Of a stretch of DNA of 64,000 bases, positions 25,101 to 33,975 are shown in pieces. Both the position numbers and the translations under genes were made by a program. This DNA comes from JBGSYJ01 sp041748075 (GTDB taxonomy: Bacteria > Acidobacteriota > Thermoanaerobaculia > Gp7-AA8): contig JBGTDX010000123.1 in assembly GCA_041748075.1 (NCBI GenBank), positions 4,263-68,262 of the forward strand, read 5' to 3'. Each line of letters opens with the position of its first letter. Positions within the stretch are counted from its first letter, which is position 1. A model generated the notes under the pieces. That model made no database searches. It was not told the origin of the DNA and saw only the letters and a list, made by a program, of their open reading frames with translations.

Positions 25101-27974
25101 GCGTTCCGTTTCCCAGGTATAGAAGCCGTTGCCTTCGGCACGCCGGACGCTGTTCCACTGAATCTGCTGGAGAGTGACGGTGACCGGCACTCCGGGTGCT
25201 GCGAGACCTTCCGGAGTCGCCGCGACGACCGATGTCTCGATTCCGCGCGATACATCTGTGAAATAGGGCGGGCTCGCGAGTCCGATGTACCACGGAGCCG
25301 GATGAACGAGAGTCGACGCACGGTTCGCGATTCGCTGGCGTGAGACATCGGTCACTTCACCCTCAAAGGTGTACTGATAGGGAACGCCGGCGTCGAGATT
25401 CGTCGGCAGCGAGCGGGAGTGGATGCCGCGTGCATCGAGCGTCGCTTCGTTGCTTGCGACAGTCTCCCGCTCGGTGGGCTGATCGCCTGTCCAGTCGTAT
25501 CCGACGAAGACGAACCGCTGTCCAGGGAAGCGTTCCGTCACGGCTGCCGGTGCCGAGTAAACCGGCGTCCGGTAGACGGTCCAGCGCACGGGTCGCTCCG
25601 CCATGACGCCGCCGAAGAGATACCGTCCCGTGATGGTTCCGTCGAGGTCGTCACCTGCGATACCGGATCGTTCCGTGAGCGTCACGTCGACGCGGAAGTC
25701 TGGACGCCGGTAGGCGGAGACGAGGAAGTTGCCGAAGATCGTGTTTCTCTGCCCCGCGATGCGGGCGGACACGGTCCAGTTGCCGAGTGCGCCGTCTTCG
25801 GGAAGTTGAAACGTCCACTCAGCGCTGCTCCACGCATTCAGCTGAAACGCCCTTCGTTCGATCCTCCTGCTCTGGCTGTCCTGCAGCGTGAGCGTCACCG
25901 TCGTGCCGGCAGGCAGGAGCTCCATGCCTCCCGGCGTGTCGCTCCGGAGGATTGCCTTCAGATGCACTTCCTCTCCGAGCCTGTAGACGCCGCGGTCGGT
26001 GAACACCTCTCCCCGCAACAGATCTCTGGCTTCCGTGACGTCGTACTGAATTCCGAACGACCACGGCTCGAGGCCTTCAGACCAGTCGCTTCCGAGGTAG
26101 GCGAAGTCGCCGTCCTTCTCTGCAGTGACCACGAAGAGGAATCCCCACGACTGGTACCAGGGGTCGTAGCCGTCTTCTTCGGGATCGGGAGTCACGAATT
26201 CCTCTTCGCCTTCCATAGGTTCCGGAAGTTGAAGCCTCAGCTCGTTCTTCGGTCCGATCGCAATGCCGTCCTGATCGGTGCGGCCCTGCCAGAAGATGCG
26301 ATTGTCCTTCGTGCGGAGGGTGACGTTCGCGCCGGCAACAGGCAGACCTTCATCGAGTGTCGTCACGAGAACGAGGACGTTCTCGGGGCTGTCCTTGACG
26401 CTGATCCCGAGGTTCGTGACCTGAATGATCGAAGAACGTGGCTCCCGCGCATCCCAGGCGGGATGGCTGCGTGGAATGCGCTGACCATCCTTCACGGCAG
26501 CCTGCAGGAGGCCGAACCCTCCAGCTGGCAGTACCCCCGAGATGTCGATGCCGTACGATTGAATTCTGTCGGGAACGGGCGCGAGCTTTCTGACCAGCGG
26601 AGCTCCCGGAGGCGCCTCCCGGAATCCCTTCTCCTGCAGCCGCACGATCGTCGGAACGAGCTCGTCCTCCTGCAGGGGTTTGATCCACTGGCTTACGTCC
26701 CGCATGTTGCGGGAGTAGAAGGGAAGCTGGGGGCCGCCCGTCGACTCCCACACGCCGTGGCCGTCACCGAAGCTCGTGAACGCGCTTCGGTGCCAGTGCT
26801 CGACATCGCCGATCCAGCGGTAGCCGAGAGTCTGGCCGTCTGACGCCTTGAGATCGGGATCGATGTTGACTCGGACCGTGGTCGCGGGAAGGATCGGATA
26901 ACCGAGATCCTCGAGGGTGAGTCTGGCCAGCGAGTCATAGCGGCTCGCGCGCGAGCTTTCGTCGCGGGTTGCCCTGGTCAAAGGCTGCGCGGACTTCTGT
27001 CCCGACACGTCGCCTGCGGTGATCTCGGTGCGGGCGCTGGCAATATCGATGCTGGATCGAAACACGAGCGGGTTGTAGCGTTCCGGATCACAGGACACCG
27101 CGCAGTAAAAGCCATCGACGAACAGGGTCGGCTCGAGGCGGATGATGAAGTCCTGCGTCTTTCCCGGCACGGCGCTGCCCTGAGCGGAAGGTACGGATGG
27201 ATCGAGGGCTACCCGGATCCAGCTGTCAGTTGGAACTCCCGCTCGTGTCTCGAGGACGAGCAAATCGTTCCCTGGTGGAAATCGTTCGGCGTCCCATGAC
27301 TCCGGTACGAAGACAAAGATCGGGCTGCTGGACTTGACGACCTGATCGACCCGCGCAACTTTCGCGTCGAACTGCTTGATTGCATCGGGGTCGACCTGCT
27401 GGAGGAGTGTCCGGGTTGCTTCTGGCAGAGTCGCCCTCTGCCAGCTGTGAGGACTGTACTGAAGTTTGAGGTGCGAGGAAACTGCGGAGGGATCGATCGG
27501 TTGATTGAATCGCAGCCCGATGACCACCGCGTCGTCGTACCGGCCGGTCTTGCGATACCAGCTCGTCGAGAGCAGTCGAACCGTTGGAGTCGTGAATGAG
27601 AACGTGTGAGGTCGCGGCAGTGTGTTTCCACTCAGCGAGCTGGCCGTCGCATCGATGACGACTTCGTAGCGCGTCGCATGGGGCAACGGATGGTTTGGAT
27701 CCGGCGTGAAGATGAGCGTCGTGGTTCCGGACCAGCGAAACGTTCCCGGGACGGCTGGGGAGATCCGGAAGAACGGAACTTCGAGTCTGTCCGGGATCCG
27801 CCCGATTGCAACCATCGGTTCGGAGAAGACCACACGGATTTCGTTTGCTTCGGCGAGGGTTGCAATTTCTCCCACCGGGCCCGCTTTGAGCACTTTCAGT
27901 GTGGTCGCGGCTTCAGCGCCGAGTGCTGCCAGACAGAAGAGGAGAATCGACGCCAGACGGACGTACGAGCTCAT
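22137..27974 (-). CDS. Bacterial alpha-2-macroglobulin with thioester
   Basis: A 1945-aa exported protease-trap protein. The ATG at 27974 follows GGGAGTCTTC and begins a signal peptide ending ALGAEA; no clear lipobox is seen, unlike E. coli YfhM. A chain of macroglobulin (MG) beta domains fills the first ~1350 residues. The thioester motif is CAEQ at Cys1452-Gln1455, within PYGCAEQRAS, followed by the helical thioester domain (FWPGNCFSVSPYLTSYVIHV) and a C-terminal receptor-like domain. The MG family snares attacking proteases after bait cleavage, and with PBP1C is thought to guard and repair the cell wall. Long frames on the opposite strand here are shadows. Confidence 0.93.
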   Translation of the reverse strand: MSSYVRLASILLFCLAALGAEAATTLKVLKAGPVGEIATLAEANEIRVVFSEPMVAIGRIPDRLEVPFFRISPAVPGTFRWSGTTTLIFTPDPNHPLPHATRYEVVIDATASSLSGNTLPRPHTFSFTTPTVRLLSTSWYRKTGRYDDAVVIGLRFNQPIDPSAVSSHLKLQYSPHSWQRATLPEATRTLLQQVDPDAIKQFDAKVARVDQVVKSSSPIFVFVPESWDAERFPPGNDLLVLETRAGVPTDSWIRVALDPSVPSAQGSAVPGKTQDFIIRLEPTLFVDGFYCAVSCDPERYNPLVFRSSIDIASARTEITAGDVSGQKSAQPLTRATRDESSRASRYDSLARLTLEDLGYPILPATTVRVNIDPDLKASDGQTLGYRWIGDVEHWHRSAFTSFGDGHGVWESTGGPQLPFYSRNMRDVSQWIKPLQEDELVPTIVRLQEKGFREAPPGAPLVRKLAPVPDRIQSYGIDISGVLPAGGFGLLQAAVKDGQRIPRSHPAWDAREPRSSIIQVTNLGISVKDSPENVLVLVTTLDEGLPVAGANVTLRTKDNRIFWQGRTDQDGIAIGPKNELRLQLPEPMEGEEEFVTPDPEEDGYDPWYQSWGFLFVVTAEKDGDFAYLGSDWSEGLEPWSFGIQYDVTEARDLLRGEVFTDRGVYRLGEEVHLKAILRSDTPGGMELLPAGTTVTLTLQDSQSRRIERRAFQLNAWSSAEWTFQLPEDGALGNWTVSARIAGQRNTIFGNFLVSAYRRPDFRVDVTLTERSGIAGDDLDGTITGRYLFGGVMAERPVRWTVYRTPVYSAPAAVTERFPGQRFVFVGYDWTGDQPTERETVASNEATLDARGIHSRSLPTNLDAGVPYQYTFEGEVTDVSRQRIANRASTLVHPAPWYIGLASPPYFTDVSRGIETSVVAATPEGLAAPGVPVTVTLQQIQWNSVRRAEGNGFYTWETERKEVAAGSWNVTTETTPVKLQIPVPRGGFYVLRARAENGQGRSTTTVTSFYALGSGYTAWQRYDHNRIDFIPEKKTYKPGETARIMIQSPWETATALLTTEREGVRTHRRFELTSTQQTVSVPVTEEHIPNFYVSILLIKGRTTTDGDEDGSDPGKPAFRVGYTELRVEDSSKRLDVAVTANKEEYRPATDAVVNLAVRDHTGAGTRSEVTLWAVDYGVLSLTAYQTPDILDSIYVPKALQVMNLDSRQRIISRRVLTPKGGSEGGGGGDPGEAVRRDFRVLAFWIGSVITDENGNASTTVKLPESLTTYRIMAVAGDKASRFGQSDSEIRISKPVLLRPTFPRFLAMGDQAVFGAVVNSQLKRRGRAVVTIRSLDPSVLSFSGRSTQRVQIPAGGSSEVRFDAVARAVGEARVQMTVKLLGESDAFEDIIPVRILVSPETVAAYGETTEDAREVLEIPSDVVPSFGGLRFELASTAMVGLGEGARYLLEYPYGCAEQRASRGLALMLGTDLGEAFSLPGIVPGKAREVAALNLRELEKFQCPSGGFAFWPGNCFSVSPYLTSYVIHVFQRAQSLGYEVPASMMEAAYVYLEQQLAATPPINESWWPSYTAWQAFSVKVLTEGGRNQDSNINRLYGYLDRMPVFAISFLYDALTAKGEKGARIVELERRIGNAILAEGGASHVEELNDPYLLLFWNSNVRSTAIVLGSLVRNSNDTSLVRGLVRWLMTAREKGRWGNTQENAWAMGSLVDYYRKYEREVPDFTATATLGEQQLASSQFKGRSTEAVTEDVPMNRILATAPAGTRQDLILRKEGTGTLFYMTRLRYAVDRLFQSGLDNGFRIERTYAPHRTTDATSSFAAGDLVTVTLRIRNTQERRWVAVTDPLPAGFEAVESLFATTATDLAEEQQQAEQGADWTSWFRQGGFDRVERHDDRVHLFATRLAEGVHEFSYVARTTTSGTFRTAPAHAEEMYQPEVFGRTATTVIEVRK

Positions 27975-28113
27975 GAAGACTCCCGAAATTGAATGGATGT
28001 GCGGAGGATGCTGCTGCTGTTCGCAGTGTACCGGAAGTCGGTTCAAGGGCGGCGGCCTCGAATGAAGGACGCGTCCTCCGGAGCGCGAGGCGAAGGACAG
28101 GACCGTCATTGTG

Positions 28114-28271
28114 GCTTCTAATGAACCTCTCCGAACCGGGAGGGATGTAGAAACACGTCATCCTGAGCGAAGCGAAGGATCTCCTGAAGAGGATCGAGCA
28201 TCGCAAGCAGAGCTCCTTCGCTTCGCTCAGGATGACGTGGCCTCGCTCAGGATGCCACGCTGGTTCATCAC
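28114..28271. repeat. Hairpin repeat element, copy B
   Basis: The left module GCTTCTAATGAACCTCTCCG is followed by arms 28156-28182 and 28211-28237 (27 bp, one mismatch) and the right module GGTTCATCACCCCTTCACC. It lies in the 334-base gap (27975-28308) between the start of the alpha-2-macroglobulin gene and the end of a response-regulator gene; nothing else is seen there. Confidence 0.9.
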
Positions 28272-28308
28272 CCCTTCACCGGCGCGCGACACAATGGAGG
28301 CGGTCGAT

Positions 28309-28794
28309 TCAGGACGCGTCGCGAATTCGCTCGGGCTCTTCCCGGCGCATGAGGCGCTGAAGTATCCGCGCCAGGGGATGACGTTCCTGCGTGACCTCGA
28401 GCGTACGAGAGGGCTGTTGCGTCTTTTCGTAGCACTGAAGCGCCGAGGCGACCAGTCGCGCGAGATCGAAAGGTTTCCGCACCACAGCAAAAATCGGGTC
28501 GCCATTCACCGCCTCAGGATCCTGTCCCGTCAGGACAATCACCTTCCGAAGCAGGGCAGGGTCCGATTCGCGGAGATAATGCAATACCGCGAAGCCATCG
28601 ACCCGCGGCATGGCCAGATCGAGGACGATGACGTCATAGGCAGACTTCCTGAGACAATCGATCGCCTCAACACCATCGTCAGCGGTGCTGACCCTGAATC
28701 CGGCGTCGCGCAAGGCTCGGGTGAGAAGACGACGGATGGTCTCATCGTCGTCTATGACAAGGATCCGCTTCTGATCCTGTTTAGAACCCTTCAT
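28309..28794 (-). CDS. Single-domain response regulator
   Basis: A 161-aa receiver protein. GGGAGAGGCGTGCG precedes the ATG. The acidic pocket IDDDE (14-18), the phospho-acceptor Asp59 in VLDLAMP, a Thr switch in VLTGQD and the KPFD lysine near 110 are all present. After the receiver (about residue 125) a basic tail of 35 residues shows no DNA-binding or enzymatic fold. It likely signals by protein contact. No histidine kinase is adjacent. Confidence 0.88.
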   Translation of the reverse strand: MKGSKQDQKRILVIDDDETIRRLLTRALRDAGFRVSTADDGVEAIDCLRKSAYDVIVLDLAMPRVDGFAVLHYLRESDPALLRKVIVLTGQDPEAVNGDPIFAVVRKPFDLARLVASALQCYEKTQQPSRTLEVTQERHPLARILQRLMRREEPERIRDAS

Positions 28795-28954
28795 CGCACG
28801 CCTCTCCCCAGCAACGGTGCTGCCACCCGTAATTGTTTGAAAACACGAGAGTGGCGGCCCATCAGTGTACGTTTAAGGGGACGCCCTGTCTATACCAGCG
28901 GATAGGCGTCTTCGGAATTTCATGTTTTGATATGTTTCCCGGGGGTGACCGCAA

Positions 28955-29419
28955 ATGGCGAAGCGATACTGGTTGATGAAGTGCGAGCCCGCCGCGTATG
29001 ACATCGAGGATCTCGAGCGTGACGGAACGACGAGCTGGGAAGGGGTCCGGAACTATCAGGCGCGCAACTTCATGCGTGAGATGAAGCGTGGTGACGGTGT
29101 GCTTTTCTACGCGTCCAATGCAGACCCTTCCGGCGTCACCGGCGTCGCAAAAATCGTGAGCGAGGCGTACCCCGATCCGTTTGCAATGAAGAAAGCTCAC
29201 CGGTATTACGATGAAAGCAGCACCGCTGAGAACCCTGTCTGGTATTCGGTTGACATAGGCTTCGTCAGGAAATTTACCGGAATCGTTTCGCTCGAGACAC
29301 TCAAGAGCACCAGTGGACTCGAAGAGATGGTGGTCACGCGTAAAGGCTCGCGGCTATCGATCCAGCCTGTCACGCCCGAGGAGTTCAGAATCGTAGTGGG
29401 GCTGGGAAAAAGAACATGA
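28955..29419 (+). CDS. EVE domain protein
   Basis: A 154-aa PUA-like EVE-domain protein. It shows the family pattern KRYWLMKCEPAAYDIEDLE at the start, then SWEGVRNYQARNFMREMK and GDGVLFYASN (about 45-55), and ends SIQPVTPEEF. EVE domains bind modified bases in DNA or RNA and often occur near restriction or RNA-modification genes; none is adjacent here. The start is supported by GGGGGTGA upstream. Length matches stand-alone family members. Confidence 0.9.
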   Translation: MAKRYWLMKCEPAAYDIEDLERDGTTSWEGVRNYQARNFMREMKRGDGVLFYASNADPSGVTGVAKIVSEAYPDPFAMKKAHRYYDESSTAENPVWYSVDIGFVRKFTGIVSLETLKSTSGLEEMVVTRKGSRLSIQPVTPEEFRIVVGLGKRT

Positions 29420-29443
29420 ATGGTTGTTCGATCATCGGAAGGC

Positions 29444-30337
29444 CTACGGAGCGTATCGCGAGCGCTGCGGCACCAGAACCTTCAACGCGCGCGGTTCGAC
29501 GGTCAGCGTGACGGGAGTCTCCAGAACAGTGTCGCCGTCGACATGGCCGGGGACGGGGCTGCCCGCGCTTCGGATGACGACGGAAGGGGTCCGCAACATC
29601 GTCACATCCGTGAAGCTACCCAGCCGCTGCGCGAGCGCACCCGCGAGATATCGCGTGTAGTCCAGTCGCCCTTTGCCGCGAAAGATCACCAGATCGAGAA
29701 GCCCGTCGGTCGGATCCGCCTCCGGCGCCAGAACGAAATCGCCTCCGTAGAGCCGGATGTTCGCGGCGATCACCATACTCGCCCGCACGACGCCTTCATC
29801 AGTGATCACATCGATGTCGGGCGGCTGAAGGCGCACGAACTCCTCCGCGCACCGCGCCGCGTAGGCGAGCCGACCGAGATGACGTTTCAGAAACGGATTG
29901 AAACCGGTCAGGACCATCGCATCGAATCCGAACCCTGCCATCATGAGAAAACGCCGCTCGTTGGCACGGCCTACCGAGATCGCAATCTCGACTCCGGAAA
30001 CCAGTACCTTCGCGGCGCTAGGCAGGGATCGTGGGATGCCCAGTTCGCGGGCGAGGACATTTGCGGTGCCACCGGGAAGGATACCCAGAGGCACGGAGCT
30101 TCCCGCGAGGGCCAGGGCCGCCTCATTGATGGTTCCGTCGCCTCCGCAGACAACGACGAGGTCTGCTCCGCCGGTGCGCGCCTCCCGGGCCAGTTCCGCC
30201 GCGTGCCCTGGCGCCATCGTGGGAGACGGCTCGAGGGAAATTCCATCGCCCGCGAGTTTCCGAGTGATTGATTCGAGCCGGCGGGCGAGATCGCTCTGAC
30301 CTGCGGCTGCGTTGTAGATCAGGACCCCGCGGGTCAC
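29444..30337 (-). CDS. Diacylglycerol-kinase-family lipid kinase
   Basis: A 297-aa YegS/BmrU-type lipid kinase. The GTG at 30337 overlaps the stop of the upstream kinase gene (GTGA) and gives the normal family start TRGVLIYNAAAGQ. VVCGGDGTINEAA (about 76-88) is the ATP-binding signature, followed by ILPGGTANVLARELG and the metal-site region GGDFVLAPEADPTDGLLD. It phosphorylates a membrane lipid such as diacylglycerol. Tight coupling to the Ser/Thr kinase-TonB fusion gene suggests co-translation, possibly a shared envelope-signalling role. Confidence 0.9.
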   Translation of the reverse strand: MTRGVLIYNAAAGQSDLARRLESITRKLAGDGISLEPSPTMAPGHAAELAREARTGGADLVVVCGGDGTINEAALALAGSSVPLGILPGGTANVLARELGIPRSLPSAAKVLVSGVEIAISVGRANERRFLMMAGFGFDAMVLTGFNPFLKRHLGRLAYAARCAEEFVRLQPPDIDVITDEGVVRASMVIAANIRLYGGDFVLAPEADPTDGLLDLVIFRGKGRLDYTRYLAGALAQRLGSFTDVTMLRTPSVVIRSAGSPVPGHVDGDTVLETPVTLTVEPRALKVLVPQRSRYAP

Positions 30338-32637
30338 GGTCGCTGGAACGTAACCCTCACCGGTATCCACATCCGGAGTCGGACCCCGTCTTTGGTAGCC
30401 GGGGCAAACGTGCTCTTGCGCGCGACGTTTATCGCCTCATCGTCCAGGATCTTGAATCCACTCGACGTGGACACGCGAATGTCCTCAACCTGACCATCCG
30501 GCCCGACCAACACGCGCAGAGTCGTGGTTCCCTCCGCACGCTGTCTTTCTGCGCCTCTCGGGTATCGGGGAGGCGACCATCGAGTGATTCGCGCGGTTGT
30601 TACGCCGGCGCTGCCCTGTTCGACGAGTTGCCCCTCACGAGGTGGAGGCGGAGTCGCGGGTGGCGGGGTCGGGGTTGGCGTAGGACGCTCCGGAGCCGGA
30701 GTCGCAGTCTGACGCGGCGTCACCCGCGGCCGGGCAGTGGCCCGCGGTGTGGGAGTTGGTACGAAGTCCGGTCCCATTGTGGTGCCCATGCTGAACGCGG
30801 TCTGAGTGATCAGATCGAGCGGGTCGATCATTGGCGTCGGTTCCGGCGTGGGGCTGGGAGTCTCGACGGGGATCACCGGTAGGCCTGTGCCGGGAGCTCC
30901 AGTGCTCGTGCCGGCCTCCGCGATCGTCGTCTCGTCGCCTCCGCCGCTGAAAGGACTGAAGGGAAGGAAAAAAAGAGCGGCGAACAACGCGGCACCGAAC
31001 ATCAGGAGGATCAGCAGCACCACCACCCAGATCGCTCCCGACCGTCGGGTTGCCTGGCGAGGCGGAACGCCTGCGGGCGGGGTATAGGCTGAAGGCGCCC
31101 CCGCAGTTCCAGCGAATCCTGGCTCCAGACCGCTGATGTCCTGAACCACCGTGCCCGACGGAGTCACAGGAGCGCTCGGTCCGGCGACGGTATCATCCTC
31201 CATCATCGTTTTCGGACTGACGGGAGAATCTCCGTACGGCCCCGGCTGAATCACTGGTTGCACGACCGTGCTGGGATACGCATCGGCTGATGGCATGTCG
31301 ATCTGAGTCGGAAGGGACTGCAGGGGCTGCACGGTGGTCGCCTGCTGGTCGGCAGCCAGGATCGCCCGAGCCTGATCCGACATCCCGGGAGCGGCGGGGG
31401 GCGGATCCTCGCTGCCAGCGTCCGCCGCGGTTCTGTCGGACGTCTGTTCGTCAATGCTGTACTCGCCCGTCGCTTCCGGGATCGAGCCCGAAGACGCGTC
31501 CTGAGGCAGGTGGAACTCGTCGGTTCGTTCAGGCGAAGGAAAGCTGTTGATCAGAGGAAGCTCGGCGGTGGTCCTGTCTGGTGGCGAGTGGCCGAGCGGC
31601 GTTGCGGCGAGTGAACCGCTGAACACCGGGGCGTCGAGAGGACTGCCGAAGAGATCGGTATCCTCGCCTGCATCGGTAGCCGGTGAGCCGCCAAGTGGTT
31701 GATTTTGGGGAACGCTCCGACTCGTGTCATCAGGGACAAATGATGGCGCGACTGTCGATAGCCGCGCGCTGATCATCACCAGCTCATTCAGCGCCTCCGT
31801 CGCGCTTGCGAAGCGCTCTTTCCGATTCTTGCGAAGCATTCGGAGGATGAACTGCTCGAGCTCGACCGGAACCACGGGAGGTTCGTCAGGCCGGTTGATC
31901 GGCGCGACTTCTTCCGAGACCTGTTTGAGGAAGTATCTCTGCGGGTTGTCGGCCGCGAACGGCATGCGCCGGGCAACCAGCTGGTACAGCACCACGCCCA
32001 GGGAGTAGAGGTCTGTCCTGTGATCGACCTTCTCACCGGGCTCGATCATGCCCGCCTGTTCAGGGGAGGCATAGTGCAGCTTGCCGACGAAGAAGCCGGC
32101 ATTCGTAAGGCCTTCTCCCGCGTCGATCGGCTTGGCGATGCCGAGATCGATGATCTTGATCGTGGTCGAGCCCGAGTTCGTTTTCGCCAGCATCAGATTG
32201 TCAGGAGAGATGTCCCTGTGGATGATGCCTTCCTCGTGAAGCGACGCGAGTCCTCCGAGCACCTGCTGTCCGACCCGTAGGATCGAGGGGACGTCAAAGA
32301 CCTCGCCGCTGTTGATGGTCTCGATGAGAGTGACCCCGTCGATGAGCTCCTGAACCATGTAATAGGAGCCGTCGGGTAACGAGGAGAAGTCGAACAGCGA
32401 CGCGAGGTTGGGGTGCTTGATGGATGCCGCAATCTTGGCTTCCCTGAGGAAGCGCTGTTTCTGCGTCGTATCCGTAAGCATTTGTGATTTCAGCACCTTG
32501 ACAGCGCGGAAATCGTTCAGGTGGATATGCCGAACCTTGTAGAGCTCGCCCATGCCTCCGGCAGGAAGGACTCTCACAACCTCGTACTTTCCGTCGATGA
32601 TGTCACCGACTGAAAAGCGATTCTGTCGAACGGTCAC
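30334..32637 (-). CDS. Ser/Thr protein kinase fused to a TonB C-terminal domain
   Basis: A 767-aa fusion. A GTG start follows GGAGATAGAACT. Residues about 15-290 are a Hanks kinase: GGMGELYKV loop, AVKVLK lysine, HRDISPDN catalytic loop near 139, DLGIAK in place of DFG, and YASPEQ. A long Ser/Pro/Thr-rich stretch without domain signature follows. A membrane helix lies near 532-557, then a Pro/Thr-rich periplasmic linker (ETPSPTPEPTPM and further). The last ~95 residues are a TonB_C fold (PPRYPRGAERQRAEGTTTLR and ILDDEAINVARKSTFAPA). So a cytoplasmic kinase is joined through the membrane to a domain that in TonB contacts outer-membrane receptors. The lipid kinase gene downstream overlaps it by four bases. 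Confidence 0.9.
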   Translation of the reverse strand: MTVRQNRFSVGDIIDGKYEVVRVLPAGGMGELYKVRHIHLNDFRAVKVLKSQMLTDTTQKQRFLREAKIAASIKHPNLASLFDFSSLPDGSYYMVQELIDGVTLIETINSGEVFDVPSILRVGQQVLGGLASLHEEGIIHRDISPDNLMLAKTNSGSTTIKIIDLGIAKPIDAGEGLTNAGFFVGKLHYASPEQAGMIEPGEKVDHRTDLYSLGVVLYQLVARRMPFAADNPQRYFLKQVSEEVAPINRPDEPPVVPVELEQFILRMLRKNRKERFASATEALNELVMISARLSTVAPSFVPDDTSRSVPQNQPLGGSPATDAGEDTDLFGSPLDAPVFSGSLAATPLGHSPPDRTTAELPLINSFPSPERTDEFHLPQDASSGSIPEATGEYSIDEQTSDRTAADAGSEDPPPAAPGMSDQARAILAADQQATTVQPLQSLPTQIDMPSADAYPSTVVQPVIQPGPYGDSPVSPKTMMEDDTVAGPSAPVTPSGTVVQDISGLEPGFAGTAGAPSAYTPPAGVPPRQATRRSGAIWVVVLLILLMFGAALFAALFFLPFSPFSGGGDETTIAEAGTSTGAPGTGLPVIPVETPSPTPEPTPMIDPLDLITQTAFSMGTTMGPDFVPTPTPRATARPRVTPRQTATPAPERPTPTPTPPPATPPPPREGQLVEQGSAGVTTARITRWSPPRYPRGAERQRAEGTTTLRVLVGPDGQVEDIRVSTSSGFKILDDEAINVARKSTFAPATKDGVRLRMWIPVRVTFQRP

Positions 32638-32784
32638 AGTTCTATCTCCGAGTCAGGGTCCCGTAAGTATAAGACGTCTCGCTCATTTCGGAGAATCGAG
32701 CAGGTTACGATCAACCTCTGGTTCGGTCCGGACATGACGCACAGGAGTCAGTGCACGGGATTGCAGAGGTCCCTGCTGCGCCAC

Positions 32785-33654
32785 TCAGCGATTCGCCTGC
32801 CACTCGGAAAGCAGCGTTTCCATGGCGGAGGTGTCCACCTTCGGTTCGGCAGCCTTCCCCGCGTCGACCGCGCGCTTGCCGAATTCAATGGCGTCGGCGG
32901 TTTTGCCTGCACGCGCGAGCATTCGGGCCTTGAGGCCGAGGTTGCTGTAGTTGGCGCCGGCTGCGATCGAACGGTCGATCCAGCTGGTTGCGTCGTCCCA
33001 GGTCGCCTCGGACTGATACGCATAGTTCGCAGCCTGGTAGGGCGTGCGCCAGTCATCGGCCGCAGCTTTTGCAACCGCCTCACGCGCCCCGGCCAGCACT
33101 TTCATTTCGGTTTCCACTCCGATGCGCACCGGAACTCGAACCGATCCCCACAGCAGAGCGATTTCGGCTGAGTTCTCTGTGACTGCGGGGATCTCGAATG
33201 TCAGCACCTCGTGCGAGTGAGTGGCGGTTTGCGGCGTCACTTTGACTCGCAGCGCGTCCTGCGCGTCGTCGTAGCGGTACCCCGACGGAGGAATGAACCT
33301 GTTGAAGATGACGGTCCACTCCTTCTGGCCGGGGATGGTGTGCAGGCTGTATGTTCCCGCGGGCAGCTTCTGCCCTTCGACGGTCACATCATCGCTGAAC
33401 ACGATGGTGGTCGGTGCATTCGCGCCGGTTCGCCAGACGCGATCCCATGGCACGAGCTCTCCCCACACGGCTCTGCCGCGGAGGGAAGGCCGCGAATAGG
33501 TGATGGTCACGTCAGTAAGCCCCACTCTCTGGGAAATGCTCGCTTTCTGGCTGACCGCCGGAAGGCTCAGCTGGGCTGCGGCCGGTGCGGCGGCAAAGGT
33601 CAGGACCAGCAGAGCGGTTGAGACGAGTACAGTAGAATTCACGAGTCGTGTCAT
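32785..33654 (-). CDS. Secreted DUF2911 protein
   Basis: A 289-aa exported protein: signal peptide to about residue 28 (AAAPAAA), then a DUF2911 domain (about 30-180), recognised by VTITYSRPSLRGRAVWG, WRTGANAPTTIVFSDDV and the LPAGTYSLHTIPG core. The C-terminal ~100 residues are helical, with a TPR-like pattern (YQAANYAYQSEATWDDA, ARMLARAGKTADAIEFG). Function of DUF2911 is unknown; it is frequent in Bacteroidota and Acidobacteriota secretomes. The start is set by GGAGAATCTCAG upstream of 33654. Confidence 0.88.
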   Translation of the reverse strand: MTRLVNSTVLVSTALLVLTFAAAPAAAQLSLPAVSQKASISQRVGLTDVTITYSRPSLRGRAVWGELVPWDRVWRTGANAPTTIVFSDDVTVEGQKLPAGTYSLHTIPGQKEWTVIFNRFIPPSGYRYDDAQDALRVKVTPQTATHSHEVLTFEIPAVTENSAEIALLWGSVRVPVRIGVETEMKVLAGAREAVAKAAADDWRTPYQAANYAYQSEATWDDATSWIDRSIAAGANYSNLGLKARMLARAGKTADAIEFGKRAVDAGKAAEPKVDTSAMETLLSEWQANR

Positions 33655-33935
33655 CTGAGATTCTCCAGTGGCCGTGCGGATGAGTAGACGGCGATTTTGT
33701 GAGCTGGGCCGGAATGCCGGTTGCAAGGGTGTGAATCGTATCAGAACATCCGGTACTTCTCGTTCCGGGCGTACTTTTCTGGATGGAGTCCCGGCGCAAC
33801 CTGGACGCATGGCGCGCCTGGGGCGAGTTCATGGAGAGATGCCGGTCCGGGACATGCTCCGGTTCCGCCACTTTCCGGACTGGCGGCGCACGAACGAAGG
33901 ATGGCAACGATCGCGTCCGGCCTGAGGCACTCGGG

Positions 33936-33960
33936 TTCCCTCTCCCGCCGAGAGAGGGAA
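33936..33960. repeat. Small C/G-rich palindrome
   Basis: TTCCCTCTC (33936-33944) pairs with GAGAGGGAA (33952-33960). It is the shortest member of the family seen at 7.9, 13.2, 22.1, 48.6 and 54.0 kb, placed 15 bases beyond the stop of the RRM gene, where it may help end transcription. Confidence 0.6.
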
Positions 33961-33975
33961 CGATGAGTTGAACTG

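Noticed and set aside
23940..26843. Two long plus-strand open frames (467 and 474 aa) inside the alpha-2-macroglobulin gene
   Set aside because: They are antisense shadows in GC-rich DNA; the translations are Arg-rich with no domain, while the minus strand carries a continuous recognised protein with a thioester motif.
28110..28300. Small ORFs across the hairpin element
   Set aside because: The same peptides arise from each copy of the repeat and have no ribosome site or conservation beyond the repeat itself.
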